Positions 45,576 to 60,500 of a stretch of DNA of 64,000 bases are shown piece by piece (within the stretch, counting starts at the first letter, position 1; every line of letters starts with the position of its first letter). A program made the position numbers and the translations under genes. The DNA comes from Erigeron canadensis. Lineage: Eukaryota; Streptophyta; Magnoliopsida; Asterales; Asteraceae. Under the pieces are notes generated by a model, which searched no databases, was not told where the DNA came from, and saw nothing but the letters and a program-made list of their open reading frames with translations. The stretch spans positions 18,664,501-18,728,500 of the forward strand of contig NC_057761.1 in the NCBI RefSeq assembly GCF_010389155.1. Direction: 5' to 3'.

Positions 45576-48500
45576 CTGAAGCAAAAGAGAGAGGGAGACA
45601 AGTAATGATAAGAAAATGGGTGGGTCCAAGACTCCAAGTAGCAGGTCCAAATAGGTCTAGCCGAGTTGAGACCTCACTTTTGAGTTTTTCCAGAGGTAAT
45701 TAATGTGCAATGATTATAAAACGAAAATATTAATAACAAGAATGGTAGTACTAGGATCCGCAAGTTCTCCGTGACTCAAGACATAGGGGCATGTACTGCT
45801 ACTCATATTTCGTAGGTTTGGCTTTGCTATAGCTAGAGTGGGGCCCAGATAGTATCTCAGCTTCCCATTATTTTCTTGTCAATTCCTATGAATTTTGTAA
45901 TAAAGTGATGTTTTCATACCAAAGTGATTTAAGGGGTTGTAAGATACTTAACACACTTTGATGACTTTCAATCAATTTTATTGTTATTTAAGATTTTAAA
46001 GTTATACGCTTTTGACTCGTTGGAGATAAAATATAGCCAAATTGTCGATAATCTAATGAGATTGCCACCTCTATTAGCTCATGATAATCGAAAACAGCAT
46101 CCTGGGGGTTCTGAAAAACGACAACTAAATAAAAACAATCTGACTTTGAATGGAGTAGAAACCTGGGCACCAAACGTTCTAGAAAACGATAATCCATGCA
46201 AATATTGCATTGTATCGATTAGCATGGTGGTTCTCATGGAATGTGAAACTTCATGCACTTTTGATGGAAATTCCTGGAAGTGAGGGAAAGCGATAAGAGA
46301 GGGTCTCCAACAATTTTCTGAGGACGGGTCGAAGTATTTTGCAAGCAGATCCGTCTCCAAAGCTGTAAGTTTAAGTTTGTACTTGGGAGTTTGAATTGCG
46401 TCGTCATCTTTTGCTTTCTTTCCACGAGGAACATATTCTTCAATGAAGAATTTATGAAGAACTTTTTCAGGTTTAAAAACATGTGGAACCTGTGAATTAA
46501 GCCACAGATAGAAGATATGAATACCATTCTTGTTTGAGCAATAATTCGTAAAAAAAGGTAGATCCTACCATCCTTGGACTAGAGTGAAACTGAAAGCTAT
46601 TCATTCCTCCATTTAGCATAAACTTTCTCAGTTTCTTGCTGATCGCTTGCTTTCTAATATAACCCTTAAGCTCTGAGCCTTCACAAGCTAAGACCAGTAT
46701 GCTTGTTAAGAAAACTCTAATTTATTTGAGCTAAATAGGTCATGCAGGCGGACTAGATAACAAGTAAAGCTGGGTTCACTTGAGAACAATTATGTATTTA
46801 GTACAGGCCAGACCCAACAAAACTTCTGTCTTGTTTTATAGTACAGTATTTGAGCTGCAGTTAAAACTTGAAAGAACTGTTAAACAATTGACCTGTATCA
46901 TTTTATGCTATTGCTTGCATTAAAGATATGGCACAAATGGAGCCATTTTGGTCAACCGGTGAAATCTGCAGCATATAGTAATGGTTAATAACCACAAACA
47001 ACGTACACTTATGTTGGAGAAAAAGTTGATCGAAGATCATATATATCATGGTAATGAAGCATGTAGACAATACTAAGGATATCAACTCGCCCTTTGCTCT
47101 TCCTACCGGTTCTCCCCATGCGTTGAATCATTCGCAAAGGTGAAATATTAGCATCAAAACTTATCACGAGATCAACTTCCATGATATCTAGGCCTTCTTC
47201 TCCAATTGATGTTGCAACAATAATATTGAATAATCCAGCCCGGAATTTCTAATTAAGCAACATTGTCAAAAGAACAAGAAGATACTTATACTTTATAGAT
47301 GATAAGAGGTACAATTTTGACTCATATACTTTTGGATGGGTCATCCGGGTTCTGTTCTAGCTCTAAAGGGTAAAACTGATAAAAATAGTAATATTAACTT
47401 ATAAAGGGAACAGCTAAACTAGTAGAAAGTAATCATAATTATATAACTTTAATGCATAAACACCTCTCATATCATTTTATTCATGAAATCTAAGTCTCTT
47501 ATTTTCTTATACTTTTTGTAATTGTATTTGTATGTGACACAATATAAATGATTATTTTAAAAAATCAGGATAAAAAAGTGTCTGGGGTCTGCCAAACTGA
47601 ACACATTTCCACCTTAAGTATTTTTGATACATTTTAACCAACTGCCATTTTTTATGGAAATCAATAAATCATTACCTCTAAGACAGCCTGTTGAACTTTT
47701 TGTGACTGACCCTTTAATGTTTTACCTGATGCAGGAATACAAACAAAATTAATAAATCAGAGTATACACCATCTACAATATAGAATTATTTCTGCAAACC
47801 ACAACTGCTTTATCAATATTAAATCACGTAAATTGTATTGTTGTATTGAATTTGTCTGAATAAATTAGGGATACAAGGAAGGTATATATAATAGACTAAT
47901 TTACATTAAGATCCCTCTAATATAGACTAATATAATATTAAACCTAATGTTCTAATATTCCCCCGCAAGCTGAGGCCGGGAAGCGACCTGCAGCTTGTTC
48001 CATAAGAACAGGAACCGATCTGTAGATAAGGGTTTGGTGAAGACATCTGCGATCTGATCATGTGTGGAAATGAATTGGACTCGTATTCTCCCCTGGGCAA
48101 CCTTCTCACGAACAACATGGAAATCAACCTCTACATGCTTTGTACGAGCATGGAACACTGGATTGGCAAAGAGATAGGTTGCTCCTAAATTATCACACCA
48201 TAGAATAGGGACAGATCGCGACACCATACCAAGCTCATGCAAAAGAGATTCAACCCATGTGAGTTCAGTGACTGTGTCAGCAAAGGCTTTGTATTCTGAT
48301 TCTGTAGAGGAGCGGGAGACAGTGCGTTGTTTGCGAGCTGTCCAAGAGATTAGATTGGACCCACGATAAATAGCAAAACCACCTGTAGAGCGACGGTCAA
48401 TGGGACAGCCAGCCCAATCGGCATCAGAAAAGGCCGTAAGTTCTTTCCAGCAAGTGTCAGTAAACGCATGCAAAGTAGAACCAGAAGTATGCTTCATACA

Positions 48501-51500
48501 TAAACCATAATTTGAAGTTCCAAGAAGATACCGCAGAATCCGTTTGACTGCAGCCCAATGTTGATCAGTTGGAGAATGCATGAACCGGCAAACCCGGTTC
48601 ACAGCGAAACTGATATCGGGACGAGATAATGTGACATATTGTAAGGCCCCGACAATCTGTCTATATTTCACTGGATTAGAGAATATCGGGCTGTCTTGGA
48701 GGGATAACACCGTCGAAGTACTCATAGGGGTGGGAACTGGTTTGGCATTAGAGAGGCCGGCTCGTTGTAGGAGCTCAAGTATGTATTTTTTCTGTGATAA
48801 GACAATGTCATCACCTAATCTAACCACTTCCAATCCCAAAAAATAATCGAGATCACCAAGATCTTTGAGAGCTAGTTCACGGATTAGGTTGGTAACAACG
48901 GTGTCAATGGCTGCCTCATTGTTTCCTGCAACTATAATGTCATCCACGTATACTAAAAAATAAATCAAAGTACTACCAGCTTTGTATATAAAAAGAGACG
49001 GGTCAGTTTTTGAACCTGAAAACCCCAATTGCTATAAGATGGTTGACAAACGAGCAAACCAGGCCCGAGGGGCTTGCTTGAGGCCATAAAGAGACTTGTG
49101 AAGTTTACACACATAACCAGGTTTTGTAGTGTCAATAAAACCTTGTGGTTGTCGGAGATAGATAGTTTCCTAAAGATCTCCATGAAGGAATGCATTTTGA
49201 ACGTCCAGTTGGCGAAGTGGCCATTTGTGTGTAACTCCAAGAGAAAGCACAACCCGAATGGCGGTGGCTTTAACCACGGGACTAAATGTCTCATGATAAT
49301 CAATGCCGTATTCTTGAGTATAACCTTTGGCTACAAGACGTGCTTTGTAGCGTGAAGGAGCACCTGTTTTGTCCCGTTTTATCCTATAAACCCACTTACA
49401 ATCCACAACATTAGTACCAGATCGGGTGGAACAAGAGACCATGTCCCGTTTTTGATTAGCGCAGAATACTCGTCAGCCATAGCACAACGCCATTCCGGGT
49501 GTTTGTTAGCAACAGTGAAAGTGGCAGGTTTGGTGGTTAGTGGAGCTGGAGGTGTAATATTATGAGTTGTTAAAGTAGAAGATATGGTGGTGTTAAAGGC
49601 GGAAGGATCAAAACGAGTGACTTGTTTAGGATTAGGTCGAAGATTGGAAGGACGAGGACGAGGTGCAGAAGAAATTAGAGGAGGGTTTGGTATAGGAGTT
49701 GTTGTAGCAGTAGGAAGAGAAGGATTGGGTGGTTGGATGGGTGCAGTTGTGGCAGCTGGAATAAAAGAAGCAGAAGTGGGAGAGGGCTCTTCGAATTGTG
49801 TAAAATGAGGAGGGGATGGAATAAAAGAAGTATATGGTTCTGGTGTGGTTGGATTATTAATTTTCGGGATCTGTGTTTGGAAAGGAAAAAGCGTTTCACT
49901 GAACCGTACATGACGAGCAACATATGTACAGTCGGTGGCACGATCTAGACAACAATAACCATGCTCAACGGGACTGTACCCGAGAAAGATACATGGCGTG
50001 GATCGGAAATCCATTTTGTGTGGAGTGTACGGACGAAGGTAGGGAAAACATTGACAACCAAAGGAGGTCTTTTGTGAACGAGTTCAAATGGAGAATAATT
50101 ACTATTGGAACGAGAAGGCATCCGGTTAATCAAGTATACGGTAGTGTCAAAGGCAAAGTGCCAAAACCGTTGTGGAACAGAGGATTGAGCAAGAAGGGAG
50201 AGACCCGTTTCAACGACATGATGATGACGTCTTTCGACGGTACCGTTTTGTTCGCTAGTGTGAGGACACGAACGTCGATGAATAATACCAAGAGAGGCAA
50301 AGAAAGAAGAGAGATTGTGGAATTCACCGCCCCAATCGGTTTGAACACCTTTTTAATTTGGTATTGAATTGACGTTCAACCATTGTAACGAATTGTTTGA
50401 AAATTGAACAAACATCTAATTTTTGCTTTAGATGAAAAATCCACATGTACTTAGAAAAGTGATCAACACAAAGCATAAAATAACGGTGTCCATCAAAAGA
50501 TAAAGTGGGTGCCGGACCCCAAACATCACAAAATATTAAATCCAAAATATTATTGCTACAAAATAAACCATGGTTCAAGGAAAGTTTAGATGATTTTCCC
50601 ATTTGACAAAAAGCACAAACTGAACTAAATTGTTTATCAGAAACAGAAAGTGAATATTTGGATAACATAGACTTCAAAACGCGATTATGAGGATGCCCTA
50701 AACGCTGGTGCCATACGGTTGCGGAAGCACGAGTGGCTGAAAAGCAGACTTGGGAATGGACTGACGTTGCGGAAGAACAAGAGAGTAGAGCCCATCTTTA
50801 CGTGGACCCGTTAGGAGGGTAGTGCGTGTATATATGTCCTTCACACAAAAGAAATACGGGTGAAACTCAAAGAAAACATAATTATCAAGGCAGAATTTTT
50901 GAACTGACGATAGATTGTGTTTTATTTTTGGAACATGAAGAATTTGAGATAGAATTAATTTTTTGTGAGGTAAGTAAATATGTCTAGAACCAATGTGAAG
51001 GATGGGTAAACCTGTACCATTGCCAACATGAAGAGCGTCGTCACCATGATATGCCTCTGAAATACCTAAGCTTGCCACATCTGGTGTAACATGGTGATTG
51101 GCACCTGAGTCTGGAAGCCAGGTTGTGGGTGGACTGGAGTGATGATCAGCATAGCGACGATCAACATAATTAGCAGAGGGCCGAGAACGACTAGTGAAAG
51201 GTTCTCGATAAGGGCAATCAGATGGGATGTGGCCAATCCCACATCTATTGCAAGTGCCATAGATTGTGTTGGTGTTAGAGGCCCAATTAAACTGACCACG
51301 AGCACGGGAATTGAAACTATAATTGTTGTTTTGGCGGCCACGACCACGGTTCTGAGTTGTGCCCCGACCACGGTTGTTGCGGTAACTGTAGAAAGCTTGT
51401 GAAGGTGATGATGGAGTGAGACTGTACCCAAACTGAGATGCCAATTGTTAAATCGCAAGGAGCTGCGATGGAGGGGCTGTGGTATTGGAGGCGGATTGAG

Positions 51501-54500
51501 TAGCCGTATTGTGGAGAGTGCTATCGGTGGTGGCAGTGAATGCTTGAGAGGGACCGGAGACAGGAGCCTGTTCTTTGTGGATCATGTAATCATGATCAGA
51601 AAGAAGACCTTCTAGTTCATAAAATGAGACTGGTGTTTGGCGCCCAATAACATTGGACTTAAATCCGTTGTATTCCTCCCGAAGACCAGAGATGACAAGC
51701 ATGACAAGATCTTCATCAGAAAGCGGTTTACCAATATTCAAAAGATCTGTAGCATATTCTTCGGCACGGGCAAGATACTCTGTGGGTGTTTCATCACCTT
51801 TCATCTTTAGCTTGAGTAATTTTGTTTTCAGAGTGTATTCACGGGACTGAGTTTGGGGTGTATGTGTTCGTTCTAGATTGTTCCAAAGATCTCTGGACGT
51901 ATCTCCTTTAACATGATAGAAGGACTCTTCAGAAACTGTTGAGATAAGAAGCATACGAATGTGAGCATCATTGGCGATCCAAGTTGTGTAGTTGGGGTTG
52001 GGTCGAGTAGAAGCCGGAACTGCGGTGTCGCCAAGACCAGTGGCTTCACTAGTAATGGTTATCAAGGCCTAAGTGAACCACATTCAGACAAATGAGGAGC
52101 ACTATAATATTATCATTATAGAGTGGAGTAAGGGAAAGGGAGCACTATAATATTAACAAATGAGTGAACCACTTTCAATTCAGGGGGTGCTTGGTTCACA
52201 AGGGGGAAAGGGTAAGGGAAAGAGAAAGGGAATACTATCATTATAGAGTGGAGTATTATAATAATATATAAAAAAAATAAAAACATAAAGCACCCATCTT
52301 TAACTTTATTGCAGATCATCTCCTTCCTCTCTCTCTCTCTCTCTCTCTAATAATATACATATTTTCAACCACCACCACCACCCACCAAAGTTGTCTCCGA
52401 CCACCATCACCATATCTCATCTCCCTCTTCTTCTCTAATAATACATATCTTTAATAACCACCACCAGTCCACCACCCACCGGATGGCGGTTGGTGGAGGT
52501 GAAGTCCGATGGTGATGTCTCCGGCCACCATACACACACACATATATACATACATTTTTGAGTGGTGGAGGTTGTTGGAGGTGATGGAGGTTGTCGGATG
52601 GGTGGCTGCCGGAGTGATGTCGGATGACGGTGGCTGCCGGAGGTGATGTCGGGTGGTTGTGGCCAATGGTGGATTCCAGCAAGTCCGGCAGAAAAAGAAG
52701 AAAGAAAAGGTGAAGAAGAAATTTGTGAGTAGTCATTACCTTACCCCTCAATTTATTGGGTAATGCTCCATTACCCACTCCTAAGTATTGATTACCTTTG
52801 CTTACCCCTACCAAGCACTAGTATTCATTCCTTTTGCCATTCCTTACCCCCAACCAGGCACCCCCTCAGATCAATCCACTTTTCAGTTTCATTATTTGTT
52901 ACTTATTTTCGTTCAAATTCTGTCCGTTCCAGTAGAAACCCGATAAACAGCCCTACAACATAGTCATACAATCACAAAATGCCTTAACTATGACTGAAGG
53001 GAAGAAAAAAAAAAGGCATTTAAATTTTGACCTTCATTGAAAGGTGATTAGACCTTCAATATTAATAATATAAATGAACCAAGCAACTCATGGGCTACAG
53101 GCTACTCAACTCGTTAGAAGCTCGATTTGAAACAAACCTGAAGGCATTCAAGCCAAAATTGGAGCTCGTTGTATAAACAAGCTAGAGCCAAACTTCAGAC
53201 ACTAAACTCGATTAAGCTAGTTAGCCTAAATGAACTTAAACTAGCCACTTATTATATATGTACATATATATGGGCATAATATATAGTTACTACTAGATAT
53301 TATTACATAACTTTATAACTAAAAAAATTGGTATCTTTATCCAGGGAAAATTCCATAAAAACATAACCTTTTTTACCTAAATTGGTCAAGTAACTTAATT
53401 AGACATCTGTTATTTAAAAAGTACAGTATCAAAAATCAATTAAAAAAAGAAATATCGTTAATTTCATCCGATAATCTTTTGCTAGATGTCAGCATGGCTT
53501 GACACATCCTTTAATATTTCAAGTGGACAGCTGAGTTCGCTCCAAAAACCCATCTGTATGTCATAACTGTTCGTCCAAACACAATAACATTTTTTTTCTT
53601 TGGATCATGCCGAATGTCCAGGGGGACACAAGAGAGTTCCGCGTCGTCAATGGGTTTTTGGATCCAACTCAAGAGTCCACATGAAATTTTTAATAGTGTC
53701 AAACCACATTTGAATTCAACGACATTTAACAAATGACTAACGGATAAAACCAAGGATATTACATTTTATGATTGATTTTTGATTATGTAAAATCCTTAAA
53801 ATAAACAAAGTCTACATAGGTTCCCTCATTTATAAAATTTAGTTTAAAAAGTTGAACATTAACTGAAATCATTTGACCAAACAATATATTTATAAAAAAA
53901 AAAAATAATTATGCAATAAAGGAGTTAAACTCGAGAGACACGCGTCAGACTCGAGCTCTAATCACTAGATTAGAGATAAGCCATTGGCTCGGCTACGATA
54001 ATGCAACAAGCAGAAACATACTGCTAAAGCCTTTTATCTCTAAATGGTCAATAAAGAGATGACACTGGGTTTTAAGTACCATGTAATGTAGAAAAGACTA
54101 AATTGTAAATACCCCTAACCTGAGGTTTGACCAACAAACTCCGCAGCTTTAGCATATTCCCCAATGGTGGCTAATGATGACATTATGTCCCTGAAAAGTA
54201 AAATAGAATGCTGGTATTATTGTCATGCTAATAAGGATGTTCATTGCTCACATTAAAATAAACATGTAAATGTATATAGGCATATCTCAACCTTACACTC
54301 TCTCTATAGTGTGTGAAAATAATAACTCTCGACTTCTGGGGATCATTGTTTCCTGCATATGTATGACAGATATTAGAATCTGCAAACAAGAAATTAAGCC
54401 AATCATTTTAAGTGATTTCCTTGACATCCATCCTTTCTATGTCAACGATTTTCATTATAAACTCAGAATCTATCACCAGACAAGCAATAGTAAATAACGC

Positions 54501-57500
54501 TATGCTCTGAGTTTTAAGTGTCACAAAAACTCAAAGAGAAGATAAAGTCTGCATCACATACTGAAGTGCTCAACTAGTACTTCTAACATCTTTGAGAACT
54601 TTGGACTATGAGCACCATGAGAGAGATATTGTTGCATCACAACCTTGGCTTTATGAAAATCTTCATTTCTACTCATAAAGTGAGCAAAAGACCTGATCAA
54701 TGATATCAGTGTTAGATACTTAAACCATGCCAAGTTCTCTAATCTTACCAAAACAATAACTTAAAAACGATAGCTAAATTATCATACAAACACACATGTG
54801 TTCTGAAAATATTTGTTATAGTTTAAGCCTTTAAGATTGAAGGTTTAATGAATTTTGGCCACATGACAGGAATTTATAAAGATTCATGTAATGTAATAGC
54901 ATTTTAGATTACACAATACACAATATTAGTATTAGCTAGGACTAAGTCATAATATAATGTTACCACACGTGAAGAAGGTTTAAAACTAAAGGACTAATCC
55001 AAATCAAATGGACTGTAGCATATCAAATTCAAGTTTAATAGTATAATAACATTGAAGCATAGAACCAAATAAAATTTGAGCCTATGTCATGCAATTCATG
55101 CTAATACCTTCCTTAAGATGACATGACAAAATCATTAACTCTTTAGCGACTAAATTTCAACCAAACGCCACAGAAGAGTGACTTAATAAACGTAAGGTAT
55201 AACTATCAACATTAACCAACCACAAACATTGAACGGCAATCAATAAAGAAAAAAGTGACCATCACATCATCTGAAATAATTATTTTTACTAGAATGTATC
55301 AAAAAACCAAAGAAAAAAAAGCAGTGTTACATACATCTTACCACTACTTATAGTAAATACATATGCACTAACAGACAATAATACATGAGATAACACATAA
55401 TTGCATAGTTGCATGCTCTAATAATCAAGAGATTGGTAAAAATAAATTCAAGAAATAAGATTTACCCTTGCTCCAATTGTTTTTCAAGCATCACAAAGGT
55501 CGGATGTATACCATGAGCTGAAAGCAACTTCCTTATATGAGATAGGGTGATCAGGGTACTATAAAACCCTTCGACTTCCCTACACCTGTGTTGGGGAAGG
55601 TCTTTTGGTGGTGCTTTGCGGAATTCATCCCTTGCGTTAATATAATCAATTGGGCTAATCTGCCAAATTAATATGTATGTTAACAATGATCCTATAATTT
55701 GTTTGACCAAAATATGAATAGGTTTCAAAAGAACTAGCAGTCATTTGCACAACTATGGGAAAAACTTTGTGAGCGTATTTAAATCAAAATAAAGTATAAC
55801 CTGATGTTGATTATATAATGGGGTTCAGTTTCCATACATCAAAGTCTAGTAACTATCTTATCTTCCAAGTATGATCAGATTGTCAGTTTAAAATCAACTA
55901 TGAATTGGATAGTTTATAAATTTCATAGCAACTGTCTGAATAGTTTCCTTTTTCTATAAATTCACTTGCTTTGCTCAATGGTAATATTTAGTTTAATAAT
56001 GTTCAGTAAACATTCAAACTTTAAGGTTAAATGCCTAGGAAAAGTTATCTTCGCAAGCACATCGGACAACTAAAACTCAAAAAGGAGGACCTAAATATGT
56101 TTGGATACGTCTATTTAAAGTTCATGGCAGACAATTTCAAGTAGAGGGGGGGGGGGGGGGGGGGGGGGGGTTGTGTTAGTGTTTGTATCGGTATTTTGAA
56201 ACAGGTAACTTGAAATTGCAAGCAACAGTTTTTAATATTTGGACAGGCAGATGATGCTTCTGATTACCTTCTTATTTGAGGGTCAGTGTATATTAATATA
56301 CTCTCCATTTATTATGGCCGGGTATTTAGCTAGTTAGCTTGTTAATCAAACTATATGATTAGTACTTATATAAAAGGTCATAATTTTACTATGACTAAGA
56401 ATATTAAGTATTATCATTTGGATTTATCTCATTTATATAAACCATTTATCTAGTTTATTTCATTAACTTTATCGTACGGTCTGGTTCATATCAGTTGGTA
56501 TCAGGGCGGTTCGACTCTGAGATTAAAACATAATATTTTCCACATGCACTGCTCTTCATCGAGTTACTGTTCCTTAAAAAAAAGCTTACTTTTTTGGGAA
56601 GATGACACACAGGAAAATTGCAGATCTTGAGGCTGATCATGACCAATTAAAAGTTGACGTGGATGCTTGGTTTTAAGAATTGGAAGACAGGTGTAATTCT
56701 GGTCTAGCAGTAATGAGGACAGGACTGAAAGCAGCAGAGTCTGCTAAATACCAACATACTGGTACCATAGAAGATAACAAATCTGATTATTGGAGAAAAG
56801 ACAAAGAAAGACTCTGATGATGCAAAACTAGAAATCAGCAAGGAACCGAGGAAAGAAAGTAAGTTTATTGTAAGACCAACTGATACGTGGGGAATAGGTT
56901 GAAAAGATAAAAGGACTTTAGAACAGAGAACAGTGGCTATGACTTGGATAAAGTTGCCACCACCAAGCCTAACAATAAGGATAAAGTACTTAAACACCAC
57001 CAAGATTAATTAGATTGGCGAAAGGTGTTAATAGTGATAAAGCAGCAGCACCACACTAAAAACAGTCAACTATCGACTCCTTTATTGAGTATGAATACTC
57101 TAGAATAGCCACAAAAGCTGATGTTTATTTCAAAACTGAAGATGATCTTCTAATACAACTTAGGAGCCTATTTATAGGGTGGAATAACTAACCAAAGCAA
57201 ACATTTAATTCTTGCTTTGGAAAAGACAATAAACTTTTGAAAAACAGATTAGTAATTGAAGCATTAAAAGCTACAGTAAACTAGGTGACTAATAAATAAA
57301 AAAAACAGCTCTCCATGTTGAAAATGCTGAATGACTGATGTGTTCTTTATGGGCTCACGGGCTTAACTCAGGGCTGGGACTAGTGGGCTGCCATGTGTTC
57401 ATTCCCCTAAGAGTTTTGAACCCTAAGAAATCTGGTATTCCATTATCTGGCCTGAGGGGAGAATTATACACAAAAAGGGTTTGTTTAGGGCAAATCAGAT

Positions 57501-60500
57501 TGACTGGGTTAGTGAGCCTTGATGCACCCGCATCACCAACGGTGGCAGAAAAGAATATTGAAGATGAGACCTGTGATGAGGAAGCAAAAATAAACACTCC
57601 TGAACAGCCACTTATTAGTTGCCAGGGAACTATAGAAGATGGTGGTCTCTTGAGAACTTGGTGTGTATTTAGGCGCAAAGTAATGATACCAATTGATAAG
57701 AGCCGGGGCTCAAGATAATTAATATGCCAAATATATGAAGCGCAATACACAAAAAAGTGCCTAAAATAAGAATGCATTCTCCCAATGTCTTGCTACTTAA
57801 AACTGTGTATAATCTTCCCTATATTCCAATGACCTACGTATAATAGTAGTTACCCAGTCCCAGTCTAACCATAATTGTATAACTTAATTACCAAGTATAC
57901 GTGCAAAACCAGTAACATAGGGTATCTAAAGATACAAAATAGCAGGATAAATAAAAAAGACAGTCGACTAGTAGTAACACCAACTAATAAATACTAAAAT
58001 ACAGCTACACTTACTAAACCCTTGAGGTTATAAAAATTCTCGAAAGTCCACGATCATATTTGTCAGACACTCAATTATTTGATACTTAGAAAACCACTTG
58101 TTAACATGTCCAATCATGACCTTGCTATAAAAGAACAGCATAAAAATGAGATACATAAAACATACAAGAACACACGAAAAAGCTCAGTAAAAAAACATAA
58201 GGAAAGAAAGAAGGGAAACACAAAACATTCTCTTCCCAACAAGAACTTAGAATATTACTAAATAAGTGAATAGAACCTTACTGTTTGATAGTCTCTGTTT
58301 GGGAATACTCTATAAGATTTAAGCTTGTCAACATATGGACGCATTACACGGAGTAGCAAACTGTTTACTTCAATGGCATCTTTCCCCATCTCAACCTACC
58401 AGCATCGTAGCAACAATCTAGATGCATTAGGGGAATTCCTCAAATAGGTAGAAGTTACAATATAGACAGAATGGTTACAGATTAGACCATGATCAGGTCA
58501 ACCCAGATAATTATTTGTACAAGAAAAAATGTGTCAGGTTAAGCTAGGCTCAAACAGTGTCCAAACTTACATAAATAATATCCTATCTTGTTAATAACGG
58601 TATATCAGTGGTATAATGGTTACCGGTCCCTCCTTAAAATGCCAATCAAAATATCGGTTCTGATAATATCGGCGATATTTACCGGTATTTTACTGATATT
58701 TTACCAATATATCAGCTGTCTTCCATCTTTCCAAAATCTTGATTTTGTTTATTTTGGCAATTATATTTATTTAACTTGGAACATTCTTTTAAATAATTAT
58801 AAAAACTTACAAAATTTGTTATTTCTATAATCATCGTTATACCACTGGTATGGCCGATATCTCAAGTATCAGTCATCGACGGTCATAACCGATATTTGAG
58901 TATTAACAACATAGATAATATCATGCACAATATTAATACAAGAAACCATGTTTTCTACAATAAAATTGTAACTTTTTCCATAAAGCCTTTTGGAAAATTA
59001 TATGCATTAAGAATACACTTTGGCTGACATCGGACAAGTTAGACCTGTTCAGCCTCTATTTGACTTGCTCGGCACCTATTTGACTCATTTTATGTAATTC
59101 TTGTAAGACTTATTTGATATTTCAGAGATAAAAACATAATGTAATCAACTCATTTAACCTGTTATAGATAGAGCATGATGTAATTGACTCGTTTATACAT
59201 AAAAGTGTAGCCATGTTGAAATTTCCGTATAAAGTACTTAAGGGTTTGAGAGGTCCGCATATACCTTTATTAGTTCAATCTTCCTATCATGTACATATGG
59301 AGTCACGTCAGGGTCACTCTCGCTTCGATGCTCAAGACAAGATATTTGCAAGTTGTCAATAACTTGCTGAATGGTCTGATGATTAGCTGATAAAAATCAC
59401 ACATGACATCATGAACAAAAATATAAAAAGCAAAAAAAAATCATTGTGAAGACTATATTGATTAATAGATGACTTACATCCCGGTGTTGCAGTTAGAGCT
59501 AATATTCTGAATTGTACTGAAGCAGCCATTAGCTATGCTTATATTCAAATAATTAAATCATAAAGTCAGTGATATATAAATGATGTACATCAAATCATAA
59601 CATTTCAATCAGTATCGTCCACATTGGTCAAATAGCAAATATACCCCTGTTTACAAATTACAATTAAATGCTTTTTGGATAAAAGAGGGTGGTACTCAGG
59701 TAGACCTAAATAATAGGGAAGTAAAATTGTAAAAATATCAAGGACATCTGTACAGACTGCGTGCAGGACTCCATACGCAACCAAGAAACTATAACCACAA
59801 GACAGGCCTCAAGGGGTCAAGACGGGCCAGCATATGCTTTTTACGATCAATGATTCTACCGTCCCAACTAAACCAAAAAACTCTTTCCTACTCGATATGC
59901 TACACAATACAATTTGTGGACTAATCACAACTGCTAGACAATACCATAGGGTAGACACGTACATAAAGACTTTCTAGCTTCCAAAGGCTCTCCAACTTTG
60001 CCAGTGTACCACATCTCAAAGATGAAAAAGATTTTGGAGCACATTGTTTCAAATAGAGCATCTGCTAGGGCATTTTCAGATTTTGACTTATTATAGAAGT
60101 ATCAAACAATCATTTATAATGTTTTCACCACATATAGACTGTGGCTGCAGGACTAGACATCTGACAACAGTACAAAAAGTTTTCCCTTGTGTAGTTGGTT
60201 AATGCATTGGTATCAAAGTTATAAGTTTATATATTTTGTCCACACTTGAACTAAATGACACTTAAAATTACCTCGCGAACAGCCACACAGTAGGAATAAT
60301 TGCCAGAAGCACGGTGAGCCTCATCGATCACTAAACACACTAGTTGTTTCCCCACACATGAACCTGCATTAGATGGGTTGGGTAACATAAAGATATACGC
60401 ATCAAAATAAACTCTGCACAACTTTCACGTGATTTGGTGTGTTCCATTTAAGCTTAAGTTTTTGCTGAACCTTTTAGGAACGTTTGAAACGTTTGAATTA

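Larger units (their letters stand above)
46163..55659 (-). other. FANCM: FANCM helical insert end and second helicase lobe
   Basis: Exons 55659-55466 and 54692-54562 encode the insert ([31 protein letters not shown]). 54352-54292 carries [14 protein letters not shown] (motif IV); 54190-54120 and 47725-47676 carry [10 protein letters not shown] and [12 protein letters not shown]; 47248-47074 carries motifs V and VI with the arginine-finger QRMGRTGR (47102-47125). The donor after that exon is GTATTG, weak but frame-compatible. 46687-46569 and 46489-46163 give the conserved tail [10 protein letters not shown] and [15 protein letters not shown]. The 6.4 kb intron 54119-47726 holds a copia element and a Harbinger-like miniature. 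Confidence 0.88.

Noticed and set aside
49584..50367. Plus-strand frames opposite the intronic copia
   Set aside because: They overlap minus-strand integrase/RT coding and have no family resemblance.
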